Counted from the first letter of the stretch, positions 25,763-35,883 are shown. The stretch: DNA of 64,000 nucleotides from Aquimarina sediminis (GCF_002895435.1 NZ_POYJ01000002.1:372001-436000), one strand, 5' to 3'. Notes: generated by a model not told the origin, from the sequence alone. Numbers and translations: made by a program.

Positions 25763-28645
25763 ATGAGATATTATTTTTTTAAAGCTAAATGCGGACTATT
25801 GATTTTGCTTTTCAATATTACTTTTCTACATGCTCAACATACAGAAGTAAGAGGAAAGATTGTAGATGCAATTACGGATGAAAACCTTGAAAATGTTATC
25901 ATCCAAATTAAAAATACTTACACTACAACATATACTAATGCTCTTGGTGAGTTCAATTTTAGTAGTGATAGCCTTCCTGTAGGAGAACAGATACTTATAG
26001 TCTCAAAAGAAAGGTTTGTGACCAAACGATTTCCTATTGTTATTAACCAGAATAGTATTCTGGATCTTAAAAAAATAGATTTACATTATGACTTTGAGAG
26101 AGAACAACAAATAGGAACAATTAGTCTTTCTGATCAAGAACTTAACGAAACTAATTACGGGTCGATTAGTACCGCTCCTCTGCTTCAATCTACCCGGGAT
26201 ATATTTCTTACTGCGGCAGCCTTTGATTTTAGCACCACATTTTTTCGCCCCAGAGGTCTTGGCAATGAGAATGGAAAAGTTTTGATTAATGGAATTACAA
26301 TGAATAAAATTTTTAATGGGCGACCTCAATGGAGCAATTGGGGAGGGTTAAATGATGTACAACGTAATCAGGAATTCTCTGAAGGAATCTCACCAAACGA
26401 TTATGATTTTGGAGGTCTTTTGGGAACAACCAATATTAGTATGAGAGCTTCTCAATATCGAAAAGGAGGGAAGCTATCCTATGCTACCTCTAATCGTAGC
26501 TATCGCGGAAGAGTGATGGCTACCTATAACTCTGGAACCACAACAAAAGGGTGGGCTTTCTCTCTTTCTTTGTCAAGAAGATATGCAAATGAAGGATTTG
26601 TAGAAGGAACATTATATGATGCGAATTCGGTTTTTGTTTCTGTAGAAAAAAAACTTGGAAACAACCACAGTCTAAACCTAACAGGTTTTTATACTCCTAA
26701 TCGAAGAGGAAGATCTACCGCAATTACCCAAGAAGTCTTTAATTTAAAAGGAAATAGATATAACCCTAATTGGGGATATCAGGATAAAAAATTAAGGAAT
26801 TCAAGAGAAAGAAAAGTAAAAGAACCAATAGTAATGCTTAATCATTATTGGAAAATTACTAAAAACACTCTTTTAAATACAAATTTAGCATTTCAAACTG
26901 GTAGCGTAGGAAACAGTAGGATTGATAATGGAGGAAGCGACCTAATAATTGGATCTAATGGACAACAAACCTATATAGGTGGAGGGAGAAGTGCCGATAC
27001 AAACCCTGTGCATCCAGACAACTTACCAAGCTCTTTTTTAGAAAACTCAAATCCAACACCTTTGGATTATCAAAACGCTTATTTGGCGCAGCAAAACTTA
27101 CTTAATAATGGGCAGTTAGATTGGAATAAAATAATACAAACAAATCAACAAAACACACAACAAGGCAATAATGCAACCTATATCTTATATGAGGACAGAA
27201 CCGATGATACTCAACTAAATGGTAATATGATATTACATAGTAAAATAAATAAGCATTTAGACATTAATGCAGTTATCAATTATAGAAACCTAAAAAGTCA
27301 GAACTTTGCCGAGGTAACTGATCTTTTGGGAGGAACCAGTTTTTTGGATGTTGATATATTTGCTTTATCTGCCAGAGAGTTAACATCTTATGAGCAGATA
27401 AACAGAGCGCAAAGTGATTTACGCAACCCAAATCGTAAAGTAAAAGCAGGAGACCGTTATGATTACAACTATGAAATCAACGCTACCACAATTGAAGGTT
27501 TCGCCCAAGGACAATTTAAGTATAATCGTATCAGTTTCTTTTTAGGAGGAAATTTTTCTCAGACTTCATATCAAAGAAATGGACTGTTTGAAAACGGATA
27601 TTTTCCGGGAAGCGCATCTTTTGGGAAAAGTACCCCATTAGATTTTATAAACTATGGAATAAAAGGAGGGATAACTTTAAATATCAATAACCACAATTTT
27701 ATAAAACTTCAGGGAGCGTATTTTAATAAAGCCCCTTCAATTCGTAATGCTTTTGTTAATGCCAGGCAAAACAATAAGACTATAACCCAATTATTAGGAG
27801 AAACTCAGGAAAATGAAAAAATCCAATCCGCTGATGCTAGTTATATTTTTCGCTCACCAAAGATTAAAGCCAAACTAACGGGCTATTATATCAAAATGTT
27901 GGATGCTACCAATATTTCGTTCTTTTTTACAGAGGCGATTTCTGGATCAGATATTGGCTTTGTTCAGGAAATTTTAACCGATATCGATAAACTACATATT
28001 GGAGGTGAACTTGGTATCGAATATCAAATTACTCCTACATTAAAACTTAAAGCCGCTGCAGCTGCTGGAGATTTTGTGTTTGATAATAATCCCGGACTAA
28101 CCTTAACTAGTACCAGCGATGTATTTTCAGATTCTGAAGGAGTACGCAACTTTGGAAAATCTACATTAAAAGGATATCACATTGCTGGTGGTCCCCAAAG
28201 AGCTGCCCAAGTAGGTTTTGAATATCGAGACCCTGATTTTTGGTGGTTTGGTGCTACCACAAATTATTTTTCTAATGCATATATCAATATAAGCCCTTTT
28301 GCAAGAACCTCAAATTTTTATCAGGATGCAGACGGGTTGCCTTTTAATGATTATGATGAGAATGTTGCAAAGCATCTTTTGAAGCAAGAGCAGTTCAAAG
28401 ATTATTTTCTGGTAAATGCTATCGGCGGAAAATCCTGGAAGATCAAAAAATACAATATTGGTTTTTTTATCTCTGTAAACAATATTTTTAATCAAGAATA
28501 CAAAACAGGAGGGTTTGAACAAGCCAGAAATGCTAATTATCGGCTGGCATTAGAAGAATCAAAACGAGACACCCCTGTTTTTGGACCAAAATATTTCTTC
28601 GGATTAGGAACCTCCTATTATCTCAATGTTTATGTAAGATTTTAA
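25763..28645 (+). CDS. TonB-dependent outer-membrane receptor
   Basis: The 960-residue protein has a signal peptide (LLILLFNITFLHAQ), an N-terminal carboxypeptidase-like regulatory domain (GKIVDAITDENLENVIIQI, about 28-110), a plug domain (RDIFLTAAAFDFSTTFFRPRG, GKVLINGITMN) and a long beta-barrel ending in the aromatic terminus YYLNVYVRF. It imports an unknown large substrate across the outer membrane, powered by TonB. No SusD gene follows; instead a DUF5689 lipoprotein is next (70-base gap), and an exported EEP nuclease is divergent. This gene set occurs in other Flavobacteriaceae as far as I recall and points to nucleic-acid-derived substrates or phosphate. Confidence 0.92.
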   Translation: MRYYFFKAKCGLLILLFNITFLHAQHTEVRGKIVDAITDENLENVIIQIKNTYTTTYTNALGEFNFSSDSLPVGEQILIVSKERFVTKRFPIVINQNSILDLKKIDLHYDFEREQQIGTISLSDQELNETNYGSISTAPLLQSTRDIFLTAAAFDFSTTFFRPRGLGNENGKVLINGITMNKIFNGRPQWSNWGGLNDVQRNQEFSEGISPNDYDFGGLLGTTNISMRASQYRKGGKLSYATSNRSYRGRVMATYNSGTTTKGWAFSLSLSRRYANEGFVEGTLYDANSVFVSVEKKLGNNHSLNLTGFYTPNRRGRSTAITQEVFNLKGNRYNPNWGYQDKKLRNSRERKVKEPIVMLNHYWKITKNTLLNTNLAFQTGSVGNSRIDNGGSDLIIGSNGQQTYIGGGRSADTNPVHPDNLPSSFLENSNPTPLDYQNAYLAQQNLLNNGQLDWNKIIQTNQQNTQQGNNATYILYEDRTDDTQLNGNMILHSKINKHLDINAVINYRNLKSQNFAEVTDLLGGTSFLDVDIFALSARELTSYEQINRAQSDLRNPNRKVKAGDRYDYNYEINATTIEGFAQGQFKYNRISFFLGGNFSQTSYQRNGLFENGYFPGSASFGKSTPLDFINYGIKGGITLNINNHNFIKLQGAYFNKAPSIRNAFVNARQNNKTITQLLGETQENEKIQSADASYIFRSPKIKAKLTGYYIKMLDATNISFFFTEAISGSDIGFVQEILTDIDKLHIGGELGIEYQITPTLKLKAAAAAGDFVFDNNPGLTLTSTSDVFSDSEGVRNFGKSTLKGYHIAGGPQRAAQVGFEYRDPDFWWFGATTNYFSNAYINISPFARTSNFYQDADGLPFNDYDENVAKHLLKQEQFKDYFLVNAIGGKSWKIKKYNIGFFISVNNIFNQEYKTGGFEQARNANYRLALEESKRDTPVFGPKYFFGLGTSYYLNVYVRF

Positions 28646-28714
28646 ATAGAAATCTTCATAACCCAATTGATTAGTGATTTTAAAAAAAGAGTACAACCAA
28701 TAAAACAGTCTAAA

Positions 28715-30118
28715 ATGAATTTAACTAATACAAAGAAAATTTTCTGGATTTTGATTGTAGCTACTACAATTACAGCTTGCTCACCAGAAGATGATTTTAA
28801 AATATCTCAAATTATAATTGATGAACCGCGTATTGAAGGCACAACAATTACAATTGATGCAATGCTAGGTATTCTTGGACAAGAGCAAGAACAAGAAGGA
28901 GAGAATGCCAAAGTTTTTTTTAAAAACACTAATAACTTTATTGAAGGATATGTAATATCTAGTGATAAAGCGAGTAATTTTTTCAAAGAATTAATACTTC
29001 AGGACAAGGAGATTAATCCATCGGCAGGGATACGAGTATTAATTGATGATAATCCCTTATTTACTACATATGAATTTGGTCGTAGAATATATATTAAATT
29101 AGATGGTTTATCTCTGGGGATAGAAAATGGAGTACCAACTTTAGGAATTTCAGTAGGAAATGATATTGGTGCAATACCTTCTTTTTTTATAGATAAGTCG
29201 GTCATACGGTCTACAGAAATTGCCACAATAACTCCGCTAGAAGTTACTTTTGAAGATTTTACGGATAAGTTGTTGAATATATATATCAAAGTAAATAATA
29301 TTCAGTTTACCAAGAACCTTGTTCAAGAAAATAACACCTTTACTTTTGCAGCAGAAACTCATGATAAATTTGATGGAGAACGTATTGTAGAAAGTTGCAT
29401 CACAGGTAGAAATACTATTCTGAGCACAAGTACATTTTCAAAGTTCAAAGGGCTTAAACTACCTAGTAGGCAAGGAAGTTTCGAAGGGATATTGACCAAA
29501 AACTATCTAGGAAATGCATATAACATAGTAGTTAATACCCCTAAAGGTTTAATCTTTGATAATGAAACCAGATGTGATCCCATAGTGTTAGAATGTTCTA
29601 AAGTCTCTAATGGATCGCAGTTACTATTCGAAGAAGATTTTACAAATATCAAAATCAAGGATCTAGAAAAATTTGGGTGGATTAATAGTAATGTAACAGG
29701 AGGTAAGCTATCCTATAAAACAGGAAGTTTTGGCGAAAATCAATATCTACAGATCACTGGCTACAGATCCAAAGAAAGTATGTATGAAGTATGGCTTGTT
29801 ACTCCTGATATAGATCTTAATTCATCAACCCATGAAATTTTAAATTTTGATCTTCAGGCGGGATATGATAACGGAAATATACTTGAAGTTTTTATTACCA
29901 ATAATTTTAGCGGAAACCCAACAACAACATCTTGGGAAAAACTTGATGTTTCTATTCCCAGAGGACCATTAAATGCTTTTGGAAACATTATACCCGCAGG
30001 ACCAATAGGTATATCTTGCCTAGAAGGAGTCGTTCGTATTGGTTTTAGATACATAGGGGGAGATCCCAGAGCTACCACCAGATACCATATTGACAATATA
30101 AAAATTACGGGAGATTAA
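28715..30118 (+). CDS. DUF5689 lipoprotein with C-terminal jelly-roll domain
   Basis: From ATG 28715 the protein is 467 residues; the longer frame to 28667 lacks an ATG and hides the signal. The lipoprotein signal ends TTITACS (Cys22). Residues about 40-270 show the DUF5689 pattern (NFIEGYVISSDKASNFFKEL, GIRVLIDDNPLF), an OB-like part linked with surface nucleases. The C-terminal 160 residues (LLFEEDFTNIKIKDLEKFGW to YHIDNIKITGD) resemble a choice-of-anchor J / carbohydrate-binding jelly-roll. It is probably the surface partner of the TonB receptor. A decayed copy of its last 25 codons is at 36208-36300. Confidence 0.85.
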   Translation: MNLTNTKKIFWILIVATTITACSPEDDFKISQIIIDEPRIEGTTITIDAMLGILGQEQEQEGENAKVFFKNTNNFIEGYVISSDKASNFFKELILQDKEINPSAGIRVLIDDNPLFTTYEFGRRIYIKLDGLSLGIENGVPTLGISVGNDIGAIPSFFIDKSVIRSTEIATITPLEVTFEDFTDKLLNIYIKVNNIQFTKNLVQENNTFTFAAETHDKFDGERIVESCITGRNTILSTSTFSKFKGLKLPSRQGSFEGILTKNYLGNAYNIVVNTPKGLIFDNETRCDPIVLECSKVSNGSQLLFEEDFTNIKIKDLEKFGWINSNVTGGKLSYKTGSFGENQYLQITGYRSKESMYEVWLVTPDIDLNSSTHEILNFDLQAGYDNGNILEVFITNNFSGNPTTTSWEKLDVSIPRGPLNAFGNIIPAGPIGISCLEGVVRIGFRYIGGDPRATTRYHIDNIKITGD

Positions 30119-30648
30119 TATTCTAGTTTATCAATCCTCTCAATACCTGTAAACCTACTCATGTTAATTGACTTTGCCGGGTTGAGTATGGTGTATTCAA
30201 AAAAATAAGATCAAGTTACAGATTTCTGTAAGGATTTCATTTTGAGGTGTTTTAGCTTTGTTATCGATCTATAACCAAAACAGAATGATAAACTTGATAA
30301 AGCGTATAAAACTTTAACATTTTACTACCACCCGATTCCGAAAAACGAAACTGGCTTCATTTATTATTGCATCTAGAAACCATAATTATTTTAAAACCTA
30401 ATAAAATCCAACTTATGTACACAAAACAATATCACCACGCATAGCATATCAAAATCAAAAATATACAGGAGTATATGATATGGCTACTATTCTAGACACT
30501 GCATCCATGTTTTATACCTCTTAAAGAAAAGTCCTTAAAAGAACTTTTCTACGGGCTTACCTATGGCATTCACCAAAGAATCGCCTTGGGGACACCCTAC
30601 ACAAATCAGCAATATAACTCATTAATTAACAATTTAAATTTATACAAA
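30119..30648. other. Long gene-free stretch before the T9SS-sorted gene
   Basis: No credible gene was found on either strand. The first 40 bases after the DUF5689 stop are similar to those after the remnant at 36300 (TATCAATCCTCTCAATACCT against CAATCAAACCTCTCAAGACC), so the duplication extended past the gene end. A weak hairpin (AGAAAAGT with ACTTTTCT, 30525-30550) is the only other structure. The long leader may hold regulation of the next gene, but nothing specific is visible. Confidence 0.5.
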
Positions 30649-32187
30649 ATGAATAGATCAAACTTGTTGGGGCTACTCTTGTTTGCCCTATGTTTTGTGC
30701 ATATCAGTCATGCACAACTAACCTGCGAACAGAAAGCAGAAGAAATCTTACAATTTAAAAATGATTTCAAAGATTATCCCCCTCAGCTTATCGACCAACT
30801 GATTGAATATATTACTCCCTGTGCCGAAGAAGCATATGGTAAAACCAATCCGTCATCTGCCTATGCCAAGGGCTTGCTACATCTTCAGAAAGGAGATTAC
30901 GCTTTTCTTTTTGGACAAAGGCGGGAACTGGCATATTTACATATATTCAGAGCAGCATATTATAAGTATCCAGATGCTATGCTCACTCATAGTATTAACC
31001 TGCTCACAGATGGATATCAAGAAAACTATCATATTAACTATACACAAATTGCCGGTAATATGGAAAGTTTGGTAACGCTCAACCACAAAACCGATATCGC
31101 ACATTATATATTAGGATATCTTAATCTAAAAAATCTGGTGACCAATGAAGATTTTACCAATACGACCTTAATCAATAAAGCCAAGACCCATTTTGAGAGT
31201 AGTACCCATCCTATGGCAAAACACTGGCTGGCTATTATGCATTATTTTGGGTATGGCATGCCTGTAAACAAAGCAAAGGCATTACAGATGCTATCAGAGA
31301 ATACTATCCTTAATAGCAAAACATTAAAACAGCAGCTACAAGGGCAAAATAATGACTGGATACCGATCTCGGCAGAGGAACGCCTGGCGAGTCTTGAAGG
31401 ATATAATACCAACTATACACAAATGACCCTTATAGGGAGTGGCAAGACCACTTTTCATGGACATTATATAGAGTATGACTGGGCTGCCAAAGGAGTAAAA
31501 CGCTATATCCCGGTTACCTTATCTATAGCCATACGGCAGGATCATGGAGATTATAAAGATGTACGTCTGGAATTTACCATGAATGGAGAGACAAGGATTA
31601 AAGACAATAGACTTTATACCCCTCTCAGAGAATATTACATAAATTTTGGTCAGTTCCTTCCGCTTAGGATCCCATTATTGCAGAACTTATTACAAGATCA
31701 TCCAACTAAAAACACCCTTACTTATAGTATTCAAAGGCTTAATTTTAAAGAAGCTACTATAGATGGTAAGCAAGCACTGATTGTAAAACCTACTAGAAGT
31801 ACTGAAATTGTAGAATTTAATGAAAAGGTACATACTCCGATCAGGATGGTTTTATACCCTGAGACAGCAGCAAGAACAACTACTATTGCAGCTACCGCTC
31901 CAGAAACCACAACATCAAAACCATTGGGTAAAGATTTTGCGGTGATCTCACCCAACCCCATAGGTAATCAGTTTAATATTACCTATACCCTGGATCAGCC
32001 GGCTGAAGTGCAGGTGGTGGTATATGATTTTTTTGGTCAGCAAAGGATAAGTGTACCCACTCAAAAATATACTGCCGGAGGTTCACAAACGATTACTGTT
32101 GATAGTGCGGAGTTACCAAGTGGTACCTATGTGATACAAATGACCATCAATGGAATGTCATACTCCAAAACAGTTGTTAAACAATAA
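30649..32187 (+). CDS. T9SS-sorted protein with Sel1-like region
   Basis: From ATG 30649 the protein is 512 residues with signal peptide SNLLGLLLFALCFVHISHAQ. The N-terminal half is helical with Sel1/TPR-like repeats, best seen in KHWLAIMHYFGYGMPVNKAK. A beta-rich part follows (about 240-400), then a Thr/Ala-rich linker. The last 85 residues form a type A T9SS sorting domain: FAVISPNPIGNQFNITYTLD, a YDFFGQQ turn, LPSGTYVIQMTINGMSYSKT and KTVVKQ. The protein should thus be exported by the Por/type IX system to the cell surface or medium. It precedes a large exported protein (115-base gap). Confidence 0.85.
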   Translation: MNRSNLLGLLLFALCFVHISHAQLTCEQKAEEILQFKNDFKDYPPQLIDQLIEYITPCAEEAYGKTNPSSAYAKGLLHLQKGDYAFLFGQRRELAYLHIFRAAYYKYPDAMLTHSINLLTDGYQENYHINYTQIAGNMESLVTLNHKTDIAHYILGYLNLKNLVTNEDFTNTTLINKAKTHFESSTHPMAKHWLAIMHYFGYGMPVNKAKALQMLSENTILNSKTLKQQLQGQNNDWIPISAEERLASLEGYNTNYTQMTLIGSGKTTFHGHYIEYDWAAKGVKRYIPVTLSIAIRQDHGDYKDVRLEFTMNGETRIKDNRLYTPLREYYINFGQFLPLRIPLLQNLLQDHPTKNTLTYSIQRLNFKEATIDGKQALIVKPTRSTEIVEFNEKVHTPIRMVLYPETAARTTTIAATAPETTTSKPLGKDFAVISPNPIGNQFNITYTLDQPAEVQVVVYDFFGQQRISVPTQKYTAGGSQTITVDSAELPSGTYVIQMTINGMSYSKTVVKQ

Positions 32188-32302
32188 AACCAATCCATAA
32201 AACAGATACAAATGAAACGAGCCATTATAAGAGTTTTTTGATACACAAAAGAATGATTATTAGGCGAGTTCCATATGACATCTAAAACAATATTATAAAC
32301 AC

Positions 32303-34441
32303 ATGAAAATAGTATATAAATTACTGATAATGGGTATGGTATACCTGTTATCCAACACCACATATGCACAGATCCAGCAATACTCAGACGATGGTACAGA
32401 AAGCTGTATTGATTGTGAGGAAAAAGGCACTGAGACAGAAAGATGCTTTTGTTTAGGAATTATACAACTAGGTCTTTTTAATCAGTATATGCCCATTGAT
32501 AATACACAACAGACTTGGCTACAGAATCAAGAGAATATTCTAAAAGAAGTAATGAAAGGAAGACCTACAAGTAGTAGTTTTAGTCAAGTGCAAAAAGAAT
32601 ACTTCGAAAAAACTTTGATTGACAATGCAGAAGAGTATTATCGCCTTGTAGATAAGCATTTCAGAAATTTACAAGGGTATGATGAAAAAAAATTAGAAAG
32701 CTCAACACTAAATTTTAAGGTACTGGAAATACGAAAAAACGAAGGAATTAGCAATGCTTCAACTTATGGGGATCTTAAGTTTGAAGATAGGTACTTAAAG
32801 GATATTCCAAACAGTCAAATAGAAGCATACATTTTTGTTCTAAAACAAATACGAAAAGAACAAAGAGATGCTTTAAAAAAGTATGATATAAACAGACAAC
32901 AATTACAGCATGCTAGAACTAATAATCAATTTACAGGATATTTGGTTAACGAATATATTAAGCACTACAATAGTCTGGATTATGAAGATGCCATTCGGTT
33001 TATGACTGCATACATTACCTCTGTTAATATAGATAATACGAGTAAATTACCCGTTCCATTTGGTAACAACCCAAACATTTATGAGGTCATCAACAGGAAT
33101 CATACAGAAGGATTGGCAGGTATTATAGCATTTAATCCTTATCAGAACAATCCGATAACTTTTCCAGAGTTGCCAGAAGATCAAGCTTTATTTAACTATG
33201 CTTTAGATAATCATATTAAAGTGCCAACAGAATGGTTTGATGGAAGGAATGAGGTAAAAAATGATCTCAAAAAACACCTGGAAATGGTTAGATATTATGG
33301 TCAAGCCATGAATATCCACAGTGATATTTTAAGGCAGTGGAGAAACGGTTCTAGTTATGGCTCTGCTGATATTAACTTAACAGCCGATAATAATACTATT
33401 GTATTTCAGGATGAAACCCGCCAAAATATGGCAATGAATGTAGTGTTTCCTGATAATACCTGGACAGGTATAAGCCTGAGAGGATATAACAATTTCCTCA
33501 ATAGTTTATTTAGTAATAGAATCCCTCGTCCAGAATTTGAGGGTGAATTTATTAAGGATGCTTTTGAAGATAACCAAATAACAATACCTCTTTTATCGTA
33601 TGATGAGATTGCGGCAATTTTTGATGTAGGACGTTTTAACTATCCTATTATTGGTCCCCCACAGATGCCTATAGTTTTTGAAGGTACTCTGGGACAAACT
33701 TTATGGAGTGCAGGCTTACGACTCCCTTCAATGTTTGAGTTACCCTATGTTATAGAAGGTTTTCAAACACTGGCACGAGGGGAAACTTTTGACTTTGCTT
33801 TTAGGAAGAAGGTATATGAGTTAACAATAAATTTAAATTTATCTAGCTCACTAGAGTCCTACCTAATTTATAATTTAGACAAAACAGAACTTGTTTATAA
33901 GTATTATTCTTCAGTAGTCAATAATGGAAGTTTGTCAATTGAAGAAATAAAATATATAACTAATGCTATTAGTGTTTTAAGAGAATTTCCTGATGTAAAT
34001 CCTTTTTTAAGTGCTGATTGTAGAAGTTTTGAATATGCTCAACCACCAGGAGCTTCACAGAAAGCATGCGCAGTACAAAATTTTAATCACAGATTTTATA
34101 CGGCGGGAATAAGACCAAATGGTAGTCCTTATGGTGGTTTTGTAGAAGTAAATTCAAATGGAGTTATATACTTTACTATGCCTAGTTGGATGACAAACGG
34201 TCGAGCAGCTAACCTTACAGCTAAAGCAGTATCAGCAGCCATTAAAGCAACAGATGTATACTTTTTTGACAATCCAGATGCAGTAGAAACCGATATACAA
34301 TCTTTTTTTAATAATGAGTTAGTTATACAATTAAAAACATATGGTGGAAGAGTTACGTATACGCCTCCATTCAATATACCTAGCCCTGCACCTTACATAA
34401 CAAATCTTTTAGGGGTCGGAGACCCATTTGATTGTGAATAA
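32303..34441 (+). CDS. Large exported protein of unknown function
   Basis: The 712-residue protein has a signal peptide (KLLIMGMVYLLSNTTYAQIQ), then a Cys-containing start (ESCIDCEEKGTETERCFCLG), a long helical body (about 40-400), and a compact C-terminal part of about 130 residues with FNHRFYTAGIRPNGSPYGGF and a closing GVGDPFDCE. The separate, ordered C-terminal domain and the following small exported genes recall effector-immunity layouts, but no toxin motif is identified and no sorting domain is seen. A 19-base stretch of this gene (32971-32989, encoding SLDYED) recurs exactly at 35984-36002 in a gene graveyard. Function unknown. Confidence 0.8.
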   Translation: MKIVYKLLIMGMVYLLSNTTYAQIQQYSDDGTESCIDCEEKGTETERCFCLGIIQLGLFNQYMPIDNTQQTWLQNQENILKEVMKGRPTSSSFSQVQKEYFEKTLIDNAEEYYRLVDKHFRNLQGYDEKKLESSTLNFKVLEIRKNEGISNASTYGDLKFEDRYLKDIPNSQIEAYIFVLKQIRKEQRDALKKYDINRQQLQHARTNNQFTGYLVNEYIKHYNSLDYEDAIRFMTAYITSVNIDNTSKLPVPFGNNPNIYEVINRNHTEGLAGIIAFNPYQNNPITFPELPEDQALFNYALDNHIKVPTEWFDGRNEVKNDLKKHLEMVRYYGQAMNIHSDILRQWRNGSSYGSADINLTADNNTIVFQDETRQNMAMNVVFPDNTWTGISLRGYNNFLNSLFSNRIPRPEFEGEFIKDAFEDNQITIPLLSYDEIAAIFDVGRFNYPIIGPPQMPIVFEGTLGQTLWSAGLRLPSMFELPYVIEGFQTLARGETFDFAFRKKVYELTINLNLSSSLESYLIYNLDKTELVYKYYSSVVNNGSLSIEEIKYITNAISVLREFPDVNPFLSADCRSFEYAQPPGASQKACAVQNFNHRFYTAGIRPNGSPYGGFVEVNSNGVIYFTMPSWMTNGRAANLTAKAVSAAIKATDVYFFDNPDAVETDIQSFFNNELVIQLKTYGGRVTYTPPFNIPSPAPYITNLLGVGDPFDCE

Positions 34442-34491
34442 TAAAAAGATTAGTTAATTTTAAACTTATTCTATACTAAATCCGAAGTTTG

Positions 34492-35073
34492 ATGAAATAT
34501 TTTAATTATTTAATACTAATTTCATTTTTTAATCAGAATAACTATTCGGTAAATAACATGAAATTTGAACAACTTTTAGGGAAACCTCTTTCTGTTTTTG
34601 AAAAAACAATAGGAAATGATTTTGAAAATAGACTTCATGGAAAGAGTTTTTATTATATCCCGAATGAACATATTGAAAAAAATTTTTTCAATATGACTTA
34701 TAATATAATAACTATACTAAAAAATGAAAAAGAAGTTGTTCAATCAATTTCAATACATTTTCCCAAAACTATAAATCGTAAATTTTACGATTTATTTGTT
34801 GAAGAGTACGGAAAACCTAATAATATTCAAGTAATCAAAGGACAGGAATTTGTAAGTGAAAGTCATTTAAAAGATAAAAATGGCAAAATTCTTCAAACTG
34901 CAAGAAAGGGCAACTTCGATTTAGTTGAAGGAACCTTTGATGAAAAACCTCTGTTTATTATATGGAAAAAGGAAAACTTCTATGTTCAAGCTTTTTTACG
35001 GCATGAACAAAATATTAGTGAAATAACATTTAGTTTGGAAGGTCCTTCTTCTTTGAACGTTAAACCAAACTAG
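34492..35073 (+). CDS. Small exported protein; possible partner of the 712-residue protein
   Basis: The ATG at 34492 is used; the TTG three bases before is not needed. The 193-residue product starts with a short hydrophobic segment (YFNYLILISFF) that may be a signal or anchor, and continues with a lysine-rich alpha/beta domain (LLGKPLSVFEKTIGNDFEN, EEYGKPNNIQVIKGQEF). Codons here are visibly more AT-rich than in the preceding genes, a hint of later acquisition. It lies 50 bases after the large protein and is closed by a strong hairpin at 35127. An immunity or chaperone role is only a positional guess. Confidence 0.7.
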   Translation: MKYFNYLILISFFNQNNYSVNNMKFEQLLGKPLSVFEKTIGNDFENRLHGKSFYYIPNEHIEKNFFNMTYNIITILKNEKEVVQSISIHFPKTINRKFYDLFVEEYGKPNNIQVIKGQEFVSESHLKDKNGKILQTARKGNFDLVEGTFDEKPLFIIWKKENFYVQAFLRHEQNISEITFSLEGPSSLNVKPN

Positions 35074-35126
35074 TATTTATTAAAGTAGTGATACTAAGCC
35101 TTAAAAGTTGACCATGGAAATATGAA

Positions 35127-35163
35127 AAGAGGATATCTACGCCTTAGATATCCTCTTCTTTCT
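35127..35163 (+). terminator. Terminator after the small exported protein
   Basis: A perfect 13-bp stem (35127-35139 with 35145-35157) has a CGCCT loop; the following tract is T-rich but interrupted (CTTCTTTCTTTT). Confidence 0.75.
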
Positions 35164-35187
35164 TTTAAGTCATATAAAACTTATTAA

Positions 35188-35376
35188 GATGCTTACAAAT
35201 TAACTGTGTATTTACTAGATGAAAATTATCCCTTTTATATTATAATGTCTCTTTTTATGACAAATGACGTTCCTTTAGACTTACTCGGAGAAGATATAAG
35301 AGGTATAACCTCAACAGGTAATATTACTATAGATAAAACCGGAGGCAATGCTCCTACTAAAAAAGGAAGATGTTAA
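35188..35376 (+). pseudogene. Orphan C-terminal coding fragment
   Basis: An open frame without a start runs from just after a stop at 35185 to TAA at 35374-35376. It reads DAYKLTVYLLDENYPFYII, continues through PLDLLGEDIRGITSTGN and ends KKGRC, a composition like a real protein end rather than random AT-rich DNA. An internal ATG at 35245 would give only 43 residues. It is most likely the 3' remnant of a lost gene, perhaps a variable effector tail. Family not recognised. Confidence 0.4.
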
Positions 35377-35397
35377 CCATATAAATTAAATCTTATT

Positions 35398-35883
35398 ATG
35401 CATATAAATAAAAAATTAAAGCTGGCAATACCTTTGTTTTTGGTCTATTCATTGTTCACTTATTGTCAAAACATAGAAATCAAAAAACAAGATTTTGTAA
35501 TGTCATTCTTTGAAGATGTTTTTATCAATAATAAATCCTTAGAAGTAATATCTAGTCAATATAGATATAAAGGTTCTGAGATTAAATCAGATGAAGAAGC
35601 AAATGATATGTTTAAACAATATATCATATATCTAAGAACAGAAAAGAAACATTTGTCTGACAAAAAAGCTCCTTTCAAAATAGAACCATATAATAATAGT
35701 TCAATTGAAGATTTATGGTTATTTGAAAGTAAACAACGAGAAAATATTTTTGTTATTAGTGTAAATGGTAAAGTTGAGTCTTATCTTTTATTAAAAGATG
35801 AGAAAATATTTTCGCTTTTGTATTTTCGAAAAGGAAGAGATAGTATAGCACATTTTATACCTTATTATATCAAACAAGAATAG
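35398..35883 (+). CDS. Small exported protein of unknown function
   Basis: The 161-residue product has an N-terminal export signal (KLKLAIPLFLVYSLFTYCQ), where the Cys does not follow a good lipobox. The mature part is a mixed alpha/beta domain with FVMSFFEDVFINNKSLEVI, a charged middle (YLRTEKKHLSDKKA) and a strand-rich end (IFVISVNGKVESYLLLKDEK). It resembles the generic small exported proteins that follow secreted effectors in this phylum, but no family is recognised. Like its neighbour it is very AT-rich. Confidence 0.68.
   Translation: MHINKKLKLAIPLFLVYSLFTYCQNIEIKKQDFVMSFFEDVFINNKSLEVISSQYRYKGSEIKSDEEANDMFKQYIIYLRTEKKHLSDKKAPFKIEPYNNSSIEDLWLFESKQRENIFVISVNGKVESYLLLKDEKIFSLLYFRKGRDSIAHFIPYYIKQE

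Noticed and set aside
25763..30118. SusC/SusD polysaccharide utilisation locus
   Set aside because: The receptor is not followed by a SusD-type protein and no glycoside hydrolases are present; the partner is a DUF5689 lipoprotein.
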